Under the pieces are notes generated by a model. The model saw nothing but the letters and a program-made list of their open reading frames with translations, had not been told where the DNA came from and ran no database searches. DNA of 64,000 nt from a virus. The translations under genes and the position numbers were made by a program. How positions within the stretch are numbered: the stretch's first letter is position 1; each line of letters starts with the position of its first letter. The stretch spans positions 1 to 64,000 of the IMG/VR virus record IMGVR_UViG_3300008954_000049. One strand, given 5' to 3'. This document shows positions 33,401 to 40,884 of this stretch, piece by piece.

Positions 33401-35903
33401 GGTCAGCCTGGTGGGCTTCGAGGGGCTGATCTCCAGCCTGACCGCCTACGAGTGGGCGCTCATCAACGACATGGACCGGGCCGCCGGGGGTGCCGAGCAC
33501 ATCCTGGTGGCGGACGACGGCACGTTCACCTGGCGGGGCTACCCGGTGATGCCCGACGTGGTCACCGAGCTTCAGGGGGCGGGCTACCTCGGCAACGCAG
33601 AGGACGGGAAGATCGGCCTGTCCTGGCAGCTCATCGGCAAGCGGCAGCTCTACAAGCAGGCCACCCGTCGCCTGGCCGCCAGGTGGTTCGTCGAGGGGGC
33701 GTCTCCCCGCCTGGTCTGGCGGGCTCCGCGAGGTTCCGACCCGTGGAAGCTGGCACAGAAGGCCGGGATCAACATCTTGTCGCACATGGACTTCGTGGCG
33801 GGGTACGAGGCCGGGGGCAAGCTCGTGGCTGCCTTGTTCGACTCGTCGGATTCGGGTGACCAGGAGTGCTACGCCTTCGACATCGTCGTGGACCCGGATG
33901 GCTGGCAGCGAAGGGGGCTCGGAGGGAAGCTGATGGACATCGCCATCAGCCAGTACGACGACCTGGTCGAGCCGTTCCCCGACATCCAGTTCTGCCTCGA
34001 TGCGGTGAACCCGCACGCGGTTCGGATGCTCAAGCAGCGAGGGTTCGTGGAGACAGGTCGGGAGCAGGGGCACACCCTGATGACCCGGCGGGCCACGAAG
34101 TCGAAGGCCGAGAAGGAAGAGGAGGAGGTCGAGCGCCTCAACCGCCGCAACCCCACGAAGAAGCCCCCGCGTCGCGATCTCCGCCGGAACCGGATGAAGG
34201 AGGACGACCCGGACATCGAGGGCTTCGGGGCGGACGGCGACCGGGACCTGAGCAACAACTACAAGAAGCGGGCGACCCTGGCCGCCAACCGCGTCGCTCT
34301 CCGCTGGCTGATGGCCGAGGGCGAGCCGAGCCAGAAGCGCAAGCCCGGCGACGTGTGGCCGTCCGACGACGGCACCTGGAACGCGATGAACGCGAAGGGC
34401 CAGGTGCGCAACGACTTCGGCAAGGACAAGGACTCGAAGGCGAAGGCCGAGGCCTACGCGAAGGGCGACGCCGACTCCCCGGAGGAGGCCGAGGAAGCCG
34501 TGGCCGAGAAGGCCAAGGAGGACGAGGCCAAGAAGAAGGAGCAGGCGAAGGCCGACAAGGAGAAGTTCACGGCCGAGATCACCGACCTGGCCGAGAAGCT
34601 CTACGGGGACAAGGTCATCACGGAGGAGACGGCTCTGCTGCTCATGGAGAAGGCCGACTCGGCCGAGTTCCATGCGGCGTACAAGGCGGAGATGAAGCAG
34701 CTCCGCGAGCTGTTCGACGACTTCGGCGTGACGGTGTCGGCGATGAAGGACATCGCGAAGGACCCCTTCAAGGGCGTGGACGGGGACGACATCGACGAGC
34801 TGGCCGAGGCCGTGGTCCAGGCGAAGGCCCAGGAGGCCCTGCTGCTCGACCCCACCAACGTCGGCGGCCAGCCCCTCTCCTCCGAGCAGCTCGACGATGA
34901 CGCCCGGACCGAACGGGCGATGCAGGCGATGAAGCTCTACCGGCGGGTGAGCCCGGACCAGCGAAGGCAGGTGGCCGAGGACGCGGCGGCGAAGCTCGGT
35001 GACTTCGAGAAGGGCAGCCCCGAGCACGACGAGCTGAACGCGATCATCGACGGCATCCACGCGGCGGCGGTGCTCAACGACGAGGACTTCGACGCGAAGC
35101 ACCCGGACGGCCGCCTGGTGCGGGAGCCGCTCAACAGCAAGCTCAAGCTGGTGCTCAAGCAGATGGTCAAGCAGGGCAACGCCGAGGTGTTGTTCCTGAA
35201 GGACTCGTCGAAGGTCTACGCGGCGGAGGGCCGGGCGGCTGTCCGCGACGCGATGGGCAAGCTCGACGACGAGGGCCTGGCGGCGATCTCCGAGGGCACC
35301 TCGTGGGAGCCGCTGGTCAAGGCGCTCGCCGACAACCCGGACATGGCTCCCGAGGTGCAGGAGTACCTGCGGGCCATGATCCGCGACATGGGCGTGATGC
35401 ACATGACCACCGTGCAGGGCGTCGCGGCGGCCATCACCAGGAAGAAGCGGGACCCCGCCAACCTCCCCGAGCTGTTCGACCAGACGGCGGACGAGGTGGA
35501 GGACAAGACCCGCGAGGCCGTGGATTCGGCGGTCGATGAGGCCCTCCAGGCGTGCCTGGAGGAGGGCAAGACGCAGGCCGAGTGCATGAAGCGGTCGCGG
35601 GAAGCTGTGGTCCGGGCACAGGCCGAGGCGACGGCCGACGCCATCGACGACATGGACGTGGAGCCCGACGCGCAGGACACGGCGGTTGCAGTGCTGCGGG
35701 CCGTGGCCGGTGGGGCAGACCTCTCGCTGCTGGACGACCCTTCAGTGCGACCGGAGCGGTCGCCCGAGGAGCGGAAGCGGGACTTTCTCGAAAATGTGAA
35801 GGACCCCGCCGAGCGAAAAAGAATCGAGCAGATGTCGCCTGATGAGTTCACGGCGATGGAAAAAGCGGTTCTTTCGGAGGACGAGCAAGACCTGGTGGCC
35901 TGA
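27486..35903 (+). CDS. 2805-aa multi-enzyme virion-region protein with intein
   Basis: GTG start after GTAGGAGC. Domains in order: (1) Cca/PcnB-type nucleotidyltransferase, VVGGAVRNF with KDIDVVID, resuming after the intein to about residue 860. (2) A 461-aa intein at 150-610. (3) A 2H phosphoesterase with HCTL near 945 and HITL near 1034. (4) A GNAT fold, about 1425-1600 (KQGLGIGKAM). (5) A topoisomerase IB-like domain, about 1620-1860, with R1676, K1727, R1782, H1832 and Y1841. (6) A second GNAT, about 2095-2208 (WQRRGLGGKLM). (7) A 590-residue charged helical tail. R-(V/L)-A-x-R-(Y/W) motifs lie at domain borders near 1427, 2061 and 2265. It lies between portal and prohead protease, so packaging into the capsid and cleavage into separate enzymes is plausible but inferred. 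Confidence 0.85.
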   Translation: MAVPTHIAMSSSASLALMKFLSDLAKRLGVGRHVYVVGGAVRNFVIRRPIKDIDVVIDSVALRGKDSDWFAKEVAKAIPAKTRIQTNDYGVALLHIVGDWMLGEENLQGEDIEIANARIESYTDGGYKPTHVEKATIEDDARRREFTFNCMAGDTLIPTEKGILRIDQIASRDGGDHQDIRLTVAGQDGPSTAVGWQYSGYAPTLRVTTEWGHSFSCTPHHPVLVLRGHDHEWVQADQLEEGDLLCVPVRQVARRTPLALDLPDPVQPKRGRLKDVRKPERMTPELAFLIGCIVAEGSNTHKRVSFSNSDPALISHYVECFHATFGFQPSRNKVVEKGSVRILRGVEFVASADGYDIYADSKAVVGWLEDLGLYCGGSKDGKSASHHKIVPWSILQADERSQWAFLAAYLEGDGSIRPETGRITYCSASPHVRQQLQVLLGAHGILSKVKGRFVYINAVDSALLWEKIQPWMVTKGFDYTRRDNKARNRYGIPAEYIRGFLAGRKQDTSRAVYATDGDGFRTLPDVHEPVRKVQRLLHDAHARGGFDGFLASLKAISPDEFAKLQRLFDLGYQYVEVTSVEDAGQQDVFDISMGEGVEPAFVANGVVVHNTLMWRLQDLANGPDKAEIIDLTGCGLADLAAGSMKCPSSPDKTFTDDATRMVRAIKFIVKYGFKLTPDTEAAIRRHKGKLKNIKPGHLSTMLVDLLREPTAKKALEEMQRLGLLDEIKDIAQSNGAMANALFNVADETRSDALFAMMDMGLPSGKRLGFLDRYQVARLREIAVDLSFDATDQFIAALKQPGKVLDMRSLIKEFGLRGQQIAQVTDLARRHLLDSPSLVTDKRRLTQRVRLDLQGGRTAAMAPTWFPDEGDQVTSIEAGDGWAYIGFDSGQEVGLPTDERRSQGWKAARTAAVKGSGAKVGLMLPLPEELAAKFPSLGDEDDSPPHCTLLYVGDVRGREAEFLAAVQAEASQYRPMRATIQPLDYFEHPEKERRVAYCPVRFDGYMDQLRDGIRVRLTDAGFALKDRSLLIYNPHITLAYLDGLDSKYEGQVPTGSWTVEGLAVWGMAKPETYPLSRTAKKFELEIGDPLFTGKYLNSPGRIEGFGENEKGDPTVIVRKRPKKDQGGQGAKKEVKLFKVRYDKDQAARDKAEKSAREFGTDEARKEYLREHPGADPKNHTVTDDAPEAEDDKPKRGKLRSAVSGAAAIAKKVIKRKVERGKDVASGVAKLLKGDVPDPKERARIARLLIREVMKGGINAAMYVAIPPPPGYIFAKKVVAEATKLLDKKLEARFGVSKVGGELTEDALAQMVQDSLNEAVDAVGQSKEANAAIRRLCDRYNQATMHRVVLEVGADDITKSVPIDSLALLFNRQFADAVQASGEEETIVPLHLLAETQPSPVDSTMPLYGQGRPALPRGEAGEVEIHRMLVDRVASRYAQRFGPNTPLMEHEGNKVKYRVKSDSDAILAGVYYGRARIGGLHASVMRYPERETCGRDVLKLLAKYPQVEDTSRPRWVASDGEERTNTRALQVYKAFITDESKQGLGIGKAMYLAVMVEWFKKVGPFLFMPYECSGGSGTSTAAGRVWKSLARDFPSSGNVIAVLRAPTLPGGLKTAAKGTKKKVKNQKGEQVTVYEYSEGQVQHRNREKAKKVEKLRQNLDKLRGQIGKDLKSKDEKTRLCALAVGLMNDTYERVGNPGSAKDGHFGVTGWQAKHVTLSGGKATIKYVGKSGVSQTKTTSDSGLVSGLREALKGKSGTDPVFEGVEAGDVNAYLKPHGITAKDIRGLHANREVQTRLKAIRGKGGKLPTDKKEREQKLKKEFQQALDEAAKEVGHEASTLRSQYLVPGLEDTFMRDGTVKEKLDKQGRLSWGLRQILGRADEIVAVFGWGESEMTSVNEDPEKDLGGGLIGYVWRTGRQWYSMAKGSMQSEKRRNRAHGVYGLRHPMRLAADKVAIISIYNAWPEEVGYTSPDPLVSLVGFEGLISSLTAYEWALINDMDRAAGGAEHILVADDGTFTWRGYPVMPDVVTELQGAGYLGNAEDGKIGLSWQLIGKRQLYKQATRRLAARWFVEGASPRLVWRAPRGSDPWKLAQKAGINILSHMDFVAGYEAGGKLVAALFDSSDSGDQECYAFDIVVDPDGWQRRGLGGKLMDIAISQYDDLVEPFPDIQFCLDAVNPHAVRMLKQRGFVETGREQGHTLMTRRATKSKAEKEEEEVERLNRRNPTKKPPRRDLRRNRMKEDDPDIEGFGADGDRDLSNNYKKRATLAANRVALRWLMAEGEPSQKRKPGDVWPSDDGTWNAMNAKGQVRNDFGKDKDSKAKAEAYAKGDADSPEEAEEAVAEKAKEDEAKKKEQAKADKEKFTAEITDLAEKLYGDKVITEETALLLMEKADSAEFHAAYKAEMKQLRELFDDFGVTVSAMKDIAKDPFKGVDGDDIDELAEAVVQAKAQEALLLDPTNVGGQPLSSEQLDDDARTERAMQAMKLYRRVSPDQRRQVAEDAAAKLGDFEKGSPEHDELNAIIDGIHAAAVLNDEDFDAKHPDGRLVREPLNSKLKLVLKQMVKQGNAEVLFLKDSSKVYAAEGRAAVRDAMGKLDDEGLAAISEGTSWEPLVKALADNPDMAPEVQEYLRAMIRDMGVMHMTTVQGVAAAITRKKRDPANLPELFDQTADEVEDKTREAVDSAVDEALQACLEEGKTQAECMKRSREAVVRAQAEATADAIDDMDVEPDAQDTAVAVLRAVAGGADLSLLDDPSVRPERSPEERKRDFLENVKDPAERKRIEQMSPDEFTAMEKAVLSEDEQDLVA
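27933..29315 (+). other. Intein with LAGLIDADG homing endonuclease
   Basis: 461 residues in frame. It starts with Cys (CMAGDTLIPTEKG) and ends VVVHN, followed by Thr as the +1 residue. Splicing block B-like TPHHPVLV is present, and two LAGLIDADG motifs occur (LIGCIVAEGS near 288, LAAYLEGDGS near 405). It interrupts the conserved RRREFTFN|TL motif of the nucleotidyltransferase, the typical active-site placement of inteins. Its DNA uses more A/T at third codon positions than the flanks, which suggests later acquisition. Splicing joins N149 to T611. Confidence 0.92.
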
Positions 35904-35924
35904 GAACCACCCAGGGAGTTTTTT
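35891..35924 (+). terminator. Intrinsic terminator after the multi-enzyme gene
   Basis: CCTGGTGG (35891-35898) pairs with CCACCCAGG (35907-35915) with one bulge, overlapping the stop codon. It is followed by TTTTTT (35919-35924). A late element starts only 3-10 nt further on. Confidence 0.7.
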
Positions 35925-35926
35925 CA

Positions 35927-35957
35927 ATCTTTCTCCTATACGGGGAGGGTTATAGCG
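35927..35957 (+). promoter_or_regulatory. Two-box late element, copy 4
   Basis: CCTATA (35935-35940) with variant box B ATAGCG (35952-35957) at the same 17-nt spacing. It follows the terminator directly and starts a leader of about 60-80 nt before the gene at 36018. Confidence 0.55.
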
Positions 35958-36017
35958 AAGGGCCGACCGTGCGCCCTGTGCTGTCCACCCCGTTTCGGAC
36001 ACGGAGGAAACACCGAC

Positions 36018-36752
36018 ATGGCCCAGAAGCTCAGCAAGCAGGCCGCGCTCGACGCGGGGAACATCCTCGACAAGGCAGCGGATCTCATCCAGAAGAACGC
36101 CGAGTCCTTCGGCATCAAGCCGGAGATCGCGCAGAAGTTCGGCTTCCAGTGCGACCTCCTGTCGGACCACATCGCCAAGCGGGCCGAGATCGACATCGAG
36201 AAGCTCGCCACCGAGCGCAAGACCGCCCTCACGGGTGACGACGTGTTCGACGAGGGCAAGCACATCGGCGAGGACCCCGAGCAGATCGGCGAGGAGAAGT
36301 CCGGCCCGAAGGAGCAGGAGGCCGACGAGTCCTACATGGGCGGCCACTTCAGCCAGCAGGAGAACCGCGAGCTGCGCGAGAAGCAGGAGGGCGGCGAGCT
36401 GCCCGGCGGCTCCGACCGGCAGACGGCCCGGCCCGGCGTGCAGGCGGCCCTGGAGAACGGCAAGAAGCTCGCCGCGCTCTACATGGACATCAACGGTGCC
36501 GCGACCCGCTGCGCCGCCAGCGATCACGAGGCCGTCAAGACCCTCGGCGAGCGGCTGGCCGCCGCCGGACTCGACGTGCTCCAGTTCCAGACCCGGCTGC
36601 TGGAGGGCTCCGAGGACGCCGAGCGCCTCGCCACGCTGACGCGGGCCGCCGCGCACGTCATGCCGCACCTCGCGGGCGACGTGCCCCCGGCCGCCGCCGA
36701 CAAGCTCGCCAAGATGGCCGACATCGTCGCGGGGATCGCGAAGGCGGCCTGA
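36018..36752 (+). CDS. Hypothetical helical virion-region protein
   Basis: 244 aa. It is all-helical with Ala/Lys/Glu-rich N-terminus (KQAALDAGNILDKAADLIQ), an acidic middle (EDPEQIGEEKSGPKEQEADE) and a helical C-terminus. Its own terminator-promoter junction upstream marks it as the head of a new transcription unit that leads to protease, scaffold and capsid. It could be a scaffold-like or internal head protein. Not recognised. Confidence 0.6.
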   Translation: MAQKLSKQAALDAGNILDKAADLIQKNAESFGIKPEIAQKFGFQCDLLSDHIAKRAEIDIEKLATERKTALTGDDVFDEGKHIGEDPEQIGEEKSGPKEQEADESYMGGHFSQQENRELREKQEGGELPGGSDRQTARPGVQAALENGKKLAALYMDINGAATRCAASDHEAVKTLGERLAAAGLDVLQFQTRLLEGSEDAERLATLTRAAAHVMPHLAGDVPPAAADKLAKMADIVAGIAKAA

Positions 36753-36778
36753 CCGGCCTCGGACCAGGAGGTCGTACC

Positions 36779-37681
36779 GTGGGGAATCGCCACGCCACCG
36801 TCTTCGTCGATTACCAGCAGCGGGCCTCCGAGTTCGCTGTTGGTGACCTGGCGTACCCGCTTGCGGGTGGAGCGACGGACGAGTCGCAGGCGGGGACGGT
36901 GACTGCGGTGTGGCCTGGCATCGGCCAGGTGGACATCGACTTCCCGTGGGGTTCCGGCCGCTACCCGGTCGAAGACGTGCAGAGGGTGACCGACATCATC
37001 ACGAAGACGCCCGATCCAGAGCACAGCACGGTTCCCGGCGGGGCGGGGACCGTGAGCGTGCCTGGTGGGCCTGTGGCGAAGTCGGCTGCCCGCCTGTCCA
37101 TCGACCGGATCAGCCACGCCTGGATCAAGTCGGCCCTCTACTGGGCCAGCAAGGACCGCCACTACCGGGGCACGAAGGCCGAACTGGACGGCGGGAAGTA
37201 CGCCTGCCCGAAGTGCAAGGCCGACGACGAGGGCAACCCCATCCACCTCCGCCCGGCGAACTACAAGCGGGTGGACGGCCAGAGCCACCGCCTGCTCGGG
37301 TGCCCGCACTGCATGTTCCTCATCAAGCGGGACCAGATCATCGGCGACCCGGCCTACGAGCCCAACGACGACGGCCAGCAGAACGACTTGCAGGCGGAGT
37401 GGGACGGCACGATGGACCAGGGGTTCGACCTGGTCCAGCAGGTGAAGTCGGCAGCCGACGAGCGCACCCTCACGGTGAAGTTCAGCGGCAACGGCGACGG
37501 GGCCGAGTCGATGGCCCGGATGCTCGCGTACATCGGCAAGATCGGTGGTGTCGGGCACAGCTTCGAGATCGTGGTGGACCCGGACGACTCCGAGTACCGC
37601 AAGAGCTTCGGCTTCGACGGTGACGGCAGCGACCGAGTCCTGGCCTGCGACCTCGACGGCAACCCGGTGGAGGCTGCCTGA
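36779..37681 (+). CDS. Zinc-ribbon protein before prohead protease
   Basis: 300 aa, GTG start after AGGAGG. An N-terminal KOW/SH3-like beta segment (GDLAYPLAGGATDESQAGTV) precedes a Cys pair set YACPKCKAD ... LGCPHCMF, a likely zinc ribbon (residues about 140-185). The C-terminus is alpha/beta (LTVKFSGNGDGAESMARML). KSAARLSIDRISHAWI resembles the R-x-A-x-R-x motif family weakly. It overlaps the protease start by 1 nt. Function unknown. Confidence 0.6.
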   Translation: MGNRHATVFVDYQQRASEFAVGDLAYPLAGGATDESQAGTVTAVWPGIGQVDIDFPWGSGRYPVEDVQRVTDIITKTPDPEHSTVPGGAGTVSVPGGPVAKSAARLSIDRISHAWIKSALYWASKDRHYRGTKAELDGGKYACPKCKADDEGNPIHLRPANYKRVDGQSHRLLGCPHCMFLIKRDQIIGDPAYEPNDDGQQNDLQAEWDGTMDQGFDLVQQVKSAADERTLTVKFSGNGDGAESMARMLAYIGKIGGVGHSFEIVVDPDDSEYRKSFGFDGDGSDRVLACDLDGNPVEAA

Positions 37682-39147
37682 TGGCCTTCCTGAAGTACGC
37701 CAGGGCTGAGGTCGTCACCCCGCACGTCGGACGTGCGGGCTGGGCGAAGGTTCGCACGGCCGCCAAGGCCGCTGCGGAGGTGTCGGAGAACCTCATCGAC
37801 CGCGCGTCGGAGATCTTCGGCAAGCCCTTCAACCCGAGCGACTACCTGCTGACCCACGCGACCATCGTGGCGTCGGTGGACACCTTCGAGCCGCCGAACA
37901 CGAAGCTCGGCAAGCACTCCGAGGGCGGCTTCAGGATCAACCGGAAGTACGGCAAGTTCCGGGTCAAGCTCGGCTGCGACAAGTTCATCAACAACAACCT
38001 CGACGCCTGGGACCGGGACGTTCTGCTCAAGAGCTACCGGACCTTCATCGGGGCGCAGAACTTCGTCGAGCACGTCCAGGTCGAGGAGCTGTCGAAGGGC
38101 CGGGTCATCGACGCGGTCGCTCGCGACATCGGCGACTCGGTCTACGTGGACATCCTCATCGCCACGGACCGCAAGCACGCGGACCTGGTCGAGGCCATCG
38201 AGTCCGGCAAGATGGGCACCCTGTCGATGGGCTGCACCGTCGATGGCACCATCTGCACGAAGTGCGGGCACTGGGCCGCCGACGAGACGGAGATGTGCCC
38301 CCACATCAAGTACGAGAAGGGGAACGTCTTCTTCGACGAGCAGGGGCGTCAGCACCGCGTCGCGGAGCTGTGCGGTCACCCGAGCCTCGACCCGACCGGC
38401 GGCGTCCACTTCATCGAGGCGTCCTGGGTCGGCACCCCCGCCTTCACGGGCGCGGTCCTCCGCAACGTGCTCGCCATCCACCAGGGCGACAAGCTCGGCA
38501 AGGCCGCCTCGGCCATCCTCGCGACTCCCCCGGAGGAGTGGACGAAGGGCACCCGCCGCAAGGCCGCTGCCCTCGCCTTCGGCGGCGACCACTTCATGGC
38601 CGGGTGGGGCGACGAAGACGACGACGTGGACGCCCCGGCCGAGAAGAAGGACGAGGGCGGCCCGTTCGACGACATGGAACGTGAGCTGACCGATCACATG
38701 CGGGATCGGGTCAAGAAGAAGCTCAAGAAGGACATGGACCAGAAGGACCTCGACGAGGCCCTCGGTCCCGAGGAGTCTTCGGCGGCTCCCAACGACAACG
38801 TGGTCAAGCAGGCGGCGGTGTACGACGCCACTGTGGCTTTCCTCTGTCGGCACGCTTCGAGCGACACCGACCTGATGGACAAGGTGGCCCTACTGCACGC
38901 GGAGTACGGGGTGGAGATCCCCGTGCCTGTGTACCGGGCTGCTGCGCAGCTCGGCGACATCGGCGAGTACAGCTCGTCGAGTCAATTCCTCCGGGCTTGT
39001 CGAGCGGCGCTCGGCCGCAAGCCCACAACCGCCGAGGCACAGACCTTGATCAAGCTCGGCAAGCTCATCTCGCGGCGAGGCCAGGATCGCAACGGGAGCA
39101 GGAACCCATCCCTGGCAGTCGCCACAGGCAAGGAGACGAAGCGATGA
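37681..39147 (+). CDS. Prohead (capsid maturation) protease
   Basis: 488 aa. The core at residues 100-200 has FVEHVQVEELSKGRVIDA (candidate catalytic His), VYVDILIATDRKHADLVEAI and GKMGTLSMGC (candidate catalytic Ser), the order found in herpes-like phage prohead proteases such as T4 gp21 relatives. A CTKCGHW...MCPH insert may bind zinc. The C-terminal 200 residues are charged and helical and may act as a built-in scaffold. It lies just before the scaffold candidate and capsid genes, as expected. Confidence 0.72.
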   Translation: MAFLKYARAEVVTPHVGRAGWAKVRTAAKAAAEVSENLIDRASEIFGKPFNPSDYLLTHATIVASVDTFEPPNTKLGKHSEGGFRINRKYGKFRVKLGCDKFINNNLDAWDRDVLLKSYRTFIGAQNFVEHVQVEELSKGRVIDAVARDIGDSVYVDILIATDRKHADLVEAIESGKMGTLSMGCTVDGTICTKCGHWAADETEMCPHIKYEKGNVFFDEQGRQHRVAELCGHPSLDPTGGVHFIEASWVGTPAFTGAVLRNVLAIHQGDKLGKAASAILATPPEEWTKGTRRKAAALAFGGDHFMAGWGDEDDDVDAPAEKKDEGGPFDDMERELTDHMRDRVKKKLKKDMDQKDLDEALGPEESSAAPNDNVVKQAAVYDATVAFLCRHASSDTDLMDKVALLHAEYGVEIPVPVYRAAAQLGDIGEYSSSSQFLRACRAALGRKPTTAEAQTLIKLGKLISRRGQDRNGSRNPSLAVATGKETKR

Positions 39148-40661
39148 GCACTCGTCAGCGCATGACGTGGGCGGCCCTCGACCGTGAGGCGGCTGCTCCC
39201 CCCGCAACCCCCGGCTACGGAGTCGAGGACCAGGACCACCCGGCCCACACCCAGGACGATCCGGGCAAGGACGACTACAACATCGGCGGCCCCTCGGAGT
39301 TCGCCGAGGACGTTCACCCGCCGCCCTACGGGGACAGCGGCCCGCCCGCGACGCCCGGCTACGGGGTCGAGGACCAGGACCACCCGGCCCACACCGGGCA
39401 GGTCGGCCGCCAGGCCAACCTGATGCAGCTCGTCCGGCGCAAGTCGGCCAAGTGCCTCGTGCTCGCGCGGGCCACGCTCGGCAAGACCGCGTCGTGGGAC
39501 GACATCGAGAACCAGGCGTTCGGCTACATGAGCATGGACGACACCGCCCTGGAGGCCTCGGTCGAGCGCCTCGGCGGCGACTTCCTCTCGATGGAGGAGG
39601 AGCTGCTCGGGATGTTCCCCGAGGACGAGGCCCCGGCCCTGGACCCGATGGAGGCCCGCCTGGCCGCGATGGAGGCCGAGCTGAAGGCGCTCAAGAGCGC
39701 CGACCAGAACGACCCCGGCGGCGAGACCCTCGGCACCTCCGGCAAGTCCGAGCAGGAGGCGAAGAAGGAAGAGGCGGCCGTCTCGGACAAGGCCGCGAAC
39801 CCCGTCATGGCGATGTTCGACGCCTTCGACCTGGACGGCGACGGCTTCGTGACGGCCGAGGACTGGACCGGCCCCCGCGCCATGTTCGCGTCCCTCGACA
39901 CCGACAACGACGGCATCATCGCTCGGGCCGAGGTCCTCGCGGGCTGCGAGAAGCTCGACGGCAAGATGCAGGAGATGTGCGAGGCCAAGAAGAAGGAGGG
40001 CTCCGAGGACGAGTCCGACGACGACGAGGGCTCCGACAAGGAGGCGTCCGACAAGACCGCCTTCGGCCACGTCGCCGAGTTCGACGACGACGAGCTGGAG
40101 ATGCTCCAGGCCATGCAGTACGGCATGGACGACGAGCTGGTGGACGACGGCGAGATCGCCTGCGGCGACGTGATGGCCTCGAAGAACGCCTCCGACGACG
40201 AGGACGACGAGGAGGGCTCCGACAAGGAGGCCGCCAAGAAGTCCGAGGACGACGAGGACGAGGGCTCCGACGACGAGGGCGGTGACGACGAGGGCTCCGA
40301 CGACGAGGGCGGCGACGACGACGAGGACGAGGGCGGCTCCGACAAGGAGGCCTCCGACGCCGAGTTCTTCGCCACCGGCTTCGACCCGATGGGCCTCTCG
40401 GACGGGACCGAGCTGACGGCCGCCGACAAGGCCGCCTTCAACGAGGTCTTCGGCTCCGAGGACGAGGACGAGGGCGACGACGAGGGCAGCGACAAGGAGG
40501 CCAGCCTCGCGGCCATCCTCCAGCCGCAGGCCCGCAAGGCGTCCAAGGGCGTCAAGTCGGTCGGCCAGGTCCCGAAGGTCGCCTCCAGCGGCGGCAACGA
40601 GATCGCCGAGCTGTCGAACCTCTGGGCCTCCGACCCGGACGTGAGCGGCAGCTTCTCCTGA
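39144..40661 (+). CDS. Acidic EF-hand scaffold candidate
   Basis: 505 aa, start at 39144 overlapping the protease stop. The N-terminus holds two copies of an 18-residue unit (PATPGYGVEDQDHPAHT core). Two EF-hand loops follow: DLDGDGFVTAED and DTDNDGIIARAE. The rest is extremely acidic with four copies of GSDKEA(S/A). The last 40 residues are basic and could bind capsid. Position between protease and capsid, acidity and repeats fit a scaffolding protein removed by proteolysis. Calcium-controlled folding is suggested by the EF-hands. Confidence 0.65.
   Translation: MSTRQRMTWAALDREAAAPPATPGYGVEDQDHPAHTQDDPGKDDYNIGGPSEFAEDVHPPPYGDSGPPATPGYGVEDQDHPAHTGQVGRQANLMQLVRRKSAKCLVLARATLGKTASWDDIENQAFGYMSMDDTALEASVERLGGDFLSMEEELLGMFPEDEAPALDPMEARLAAMEAELKALKSADQNDPGGETLGTSGKSEQEAKKEEAAVSDKAANPVMAMFDAFDLDGDGFVTAEDWTGPRAMFASLDTDNDGIIARAEVLAGCEKLDGKMQEMCEAKKKEGSEDESDDDEGSDKEASDKTAFGHVAEFDDDELEMLQAMQYGMDDELVDDGEIACGDVMASKNASDDEDDEEGSDKEAAKKSEDDEDEGSDDEGGDDEGSDDEGGDDDEDEGGSDKEASDAEFFATGFDPMGLSDGTELTAADKAAFNEVFGSEDEDEGDDEGSDKEASLAAILQPQARKASKGVKSVGQVPKVASSGGNEIAELSNLWASDPDVSGSFS
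39199..39251 (+). repeat. 18-aa coding repeat, copy 1
   Basis: Encodes PPATPGYGVEDQDHPAHT. A second copy lies exactly 144 nt downstream (39343-39395) with the same protein sequence and synonymous changes, so it is selected at protein level. Confidence 0.8.
39343..39395 (+). repeat. 18-aa coding repeat, copy 2
   Basis: Second copy of the scaffold N-terminal unit, in the same frame as copy 1. Confidence 0.8.
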
Positions 40662-40680
40662 TCGGTCGCTGAACCCCTCC

Positions 40681-40743
40681 CCCACCTCCTCCCGTGAATC
40701 GGGGGGAGGTGGGTGGCAAAGGGGGTTTCTTCGAGGAACCCCC
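40681..40743 (+). terminator. Two tandem hairpins before the decoration gene
   Basis: Hairpin 1: CCCACCTCCTCCC (40681-40693) with GGGGGGAGGTGGG (40701-40713), one mismatch. Hairpin 2: GGGGGTTTCT (40721-40730) with AGGAACCCCC (40734-40743), one mismatch. There is no U-tract. They may attenuate transcription or protect the capsid mRNA 5' end, lowering scaffold relative to capsid. Confidence 0.5.
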
Positions 40744-40759
40744 ACTATTTAGCCGATAC
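40742..40759 (+). repeat. CCACTATYTAGCCGATAC element, copy 1
   Basis: The 18-nt sequence matches 49943-49960 at 17 of 18 positions. Here it is intergenic, 125 nt before the decoration/capsid genes. An AT-rich GCATATAGAC follows. It is a candidate promoter or processing site. Confidence 0.5.
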
Positions 40760-40884
40760 CCCGCTGCATATAGACAAGAGGTCGCGTCGCCACGGTGGCG
40801 TCTCGGCCGAACTTCGAGGCTCAACCGCCTGGCGGGTGGGTCATCCAGAAACCCAGCCCTGGAAACAGGGAGTAGGAGGGCATC

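Noticed and set aside
28632-35402. Very long - strand open frame (over 2000 codons)
   Set aside because: Antisense shadow created by third-position GC bias; the + strand shows recognisable domains throughout.
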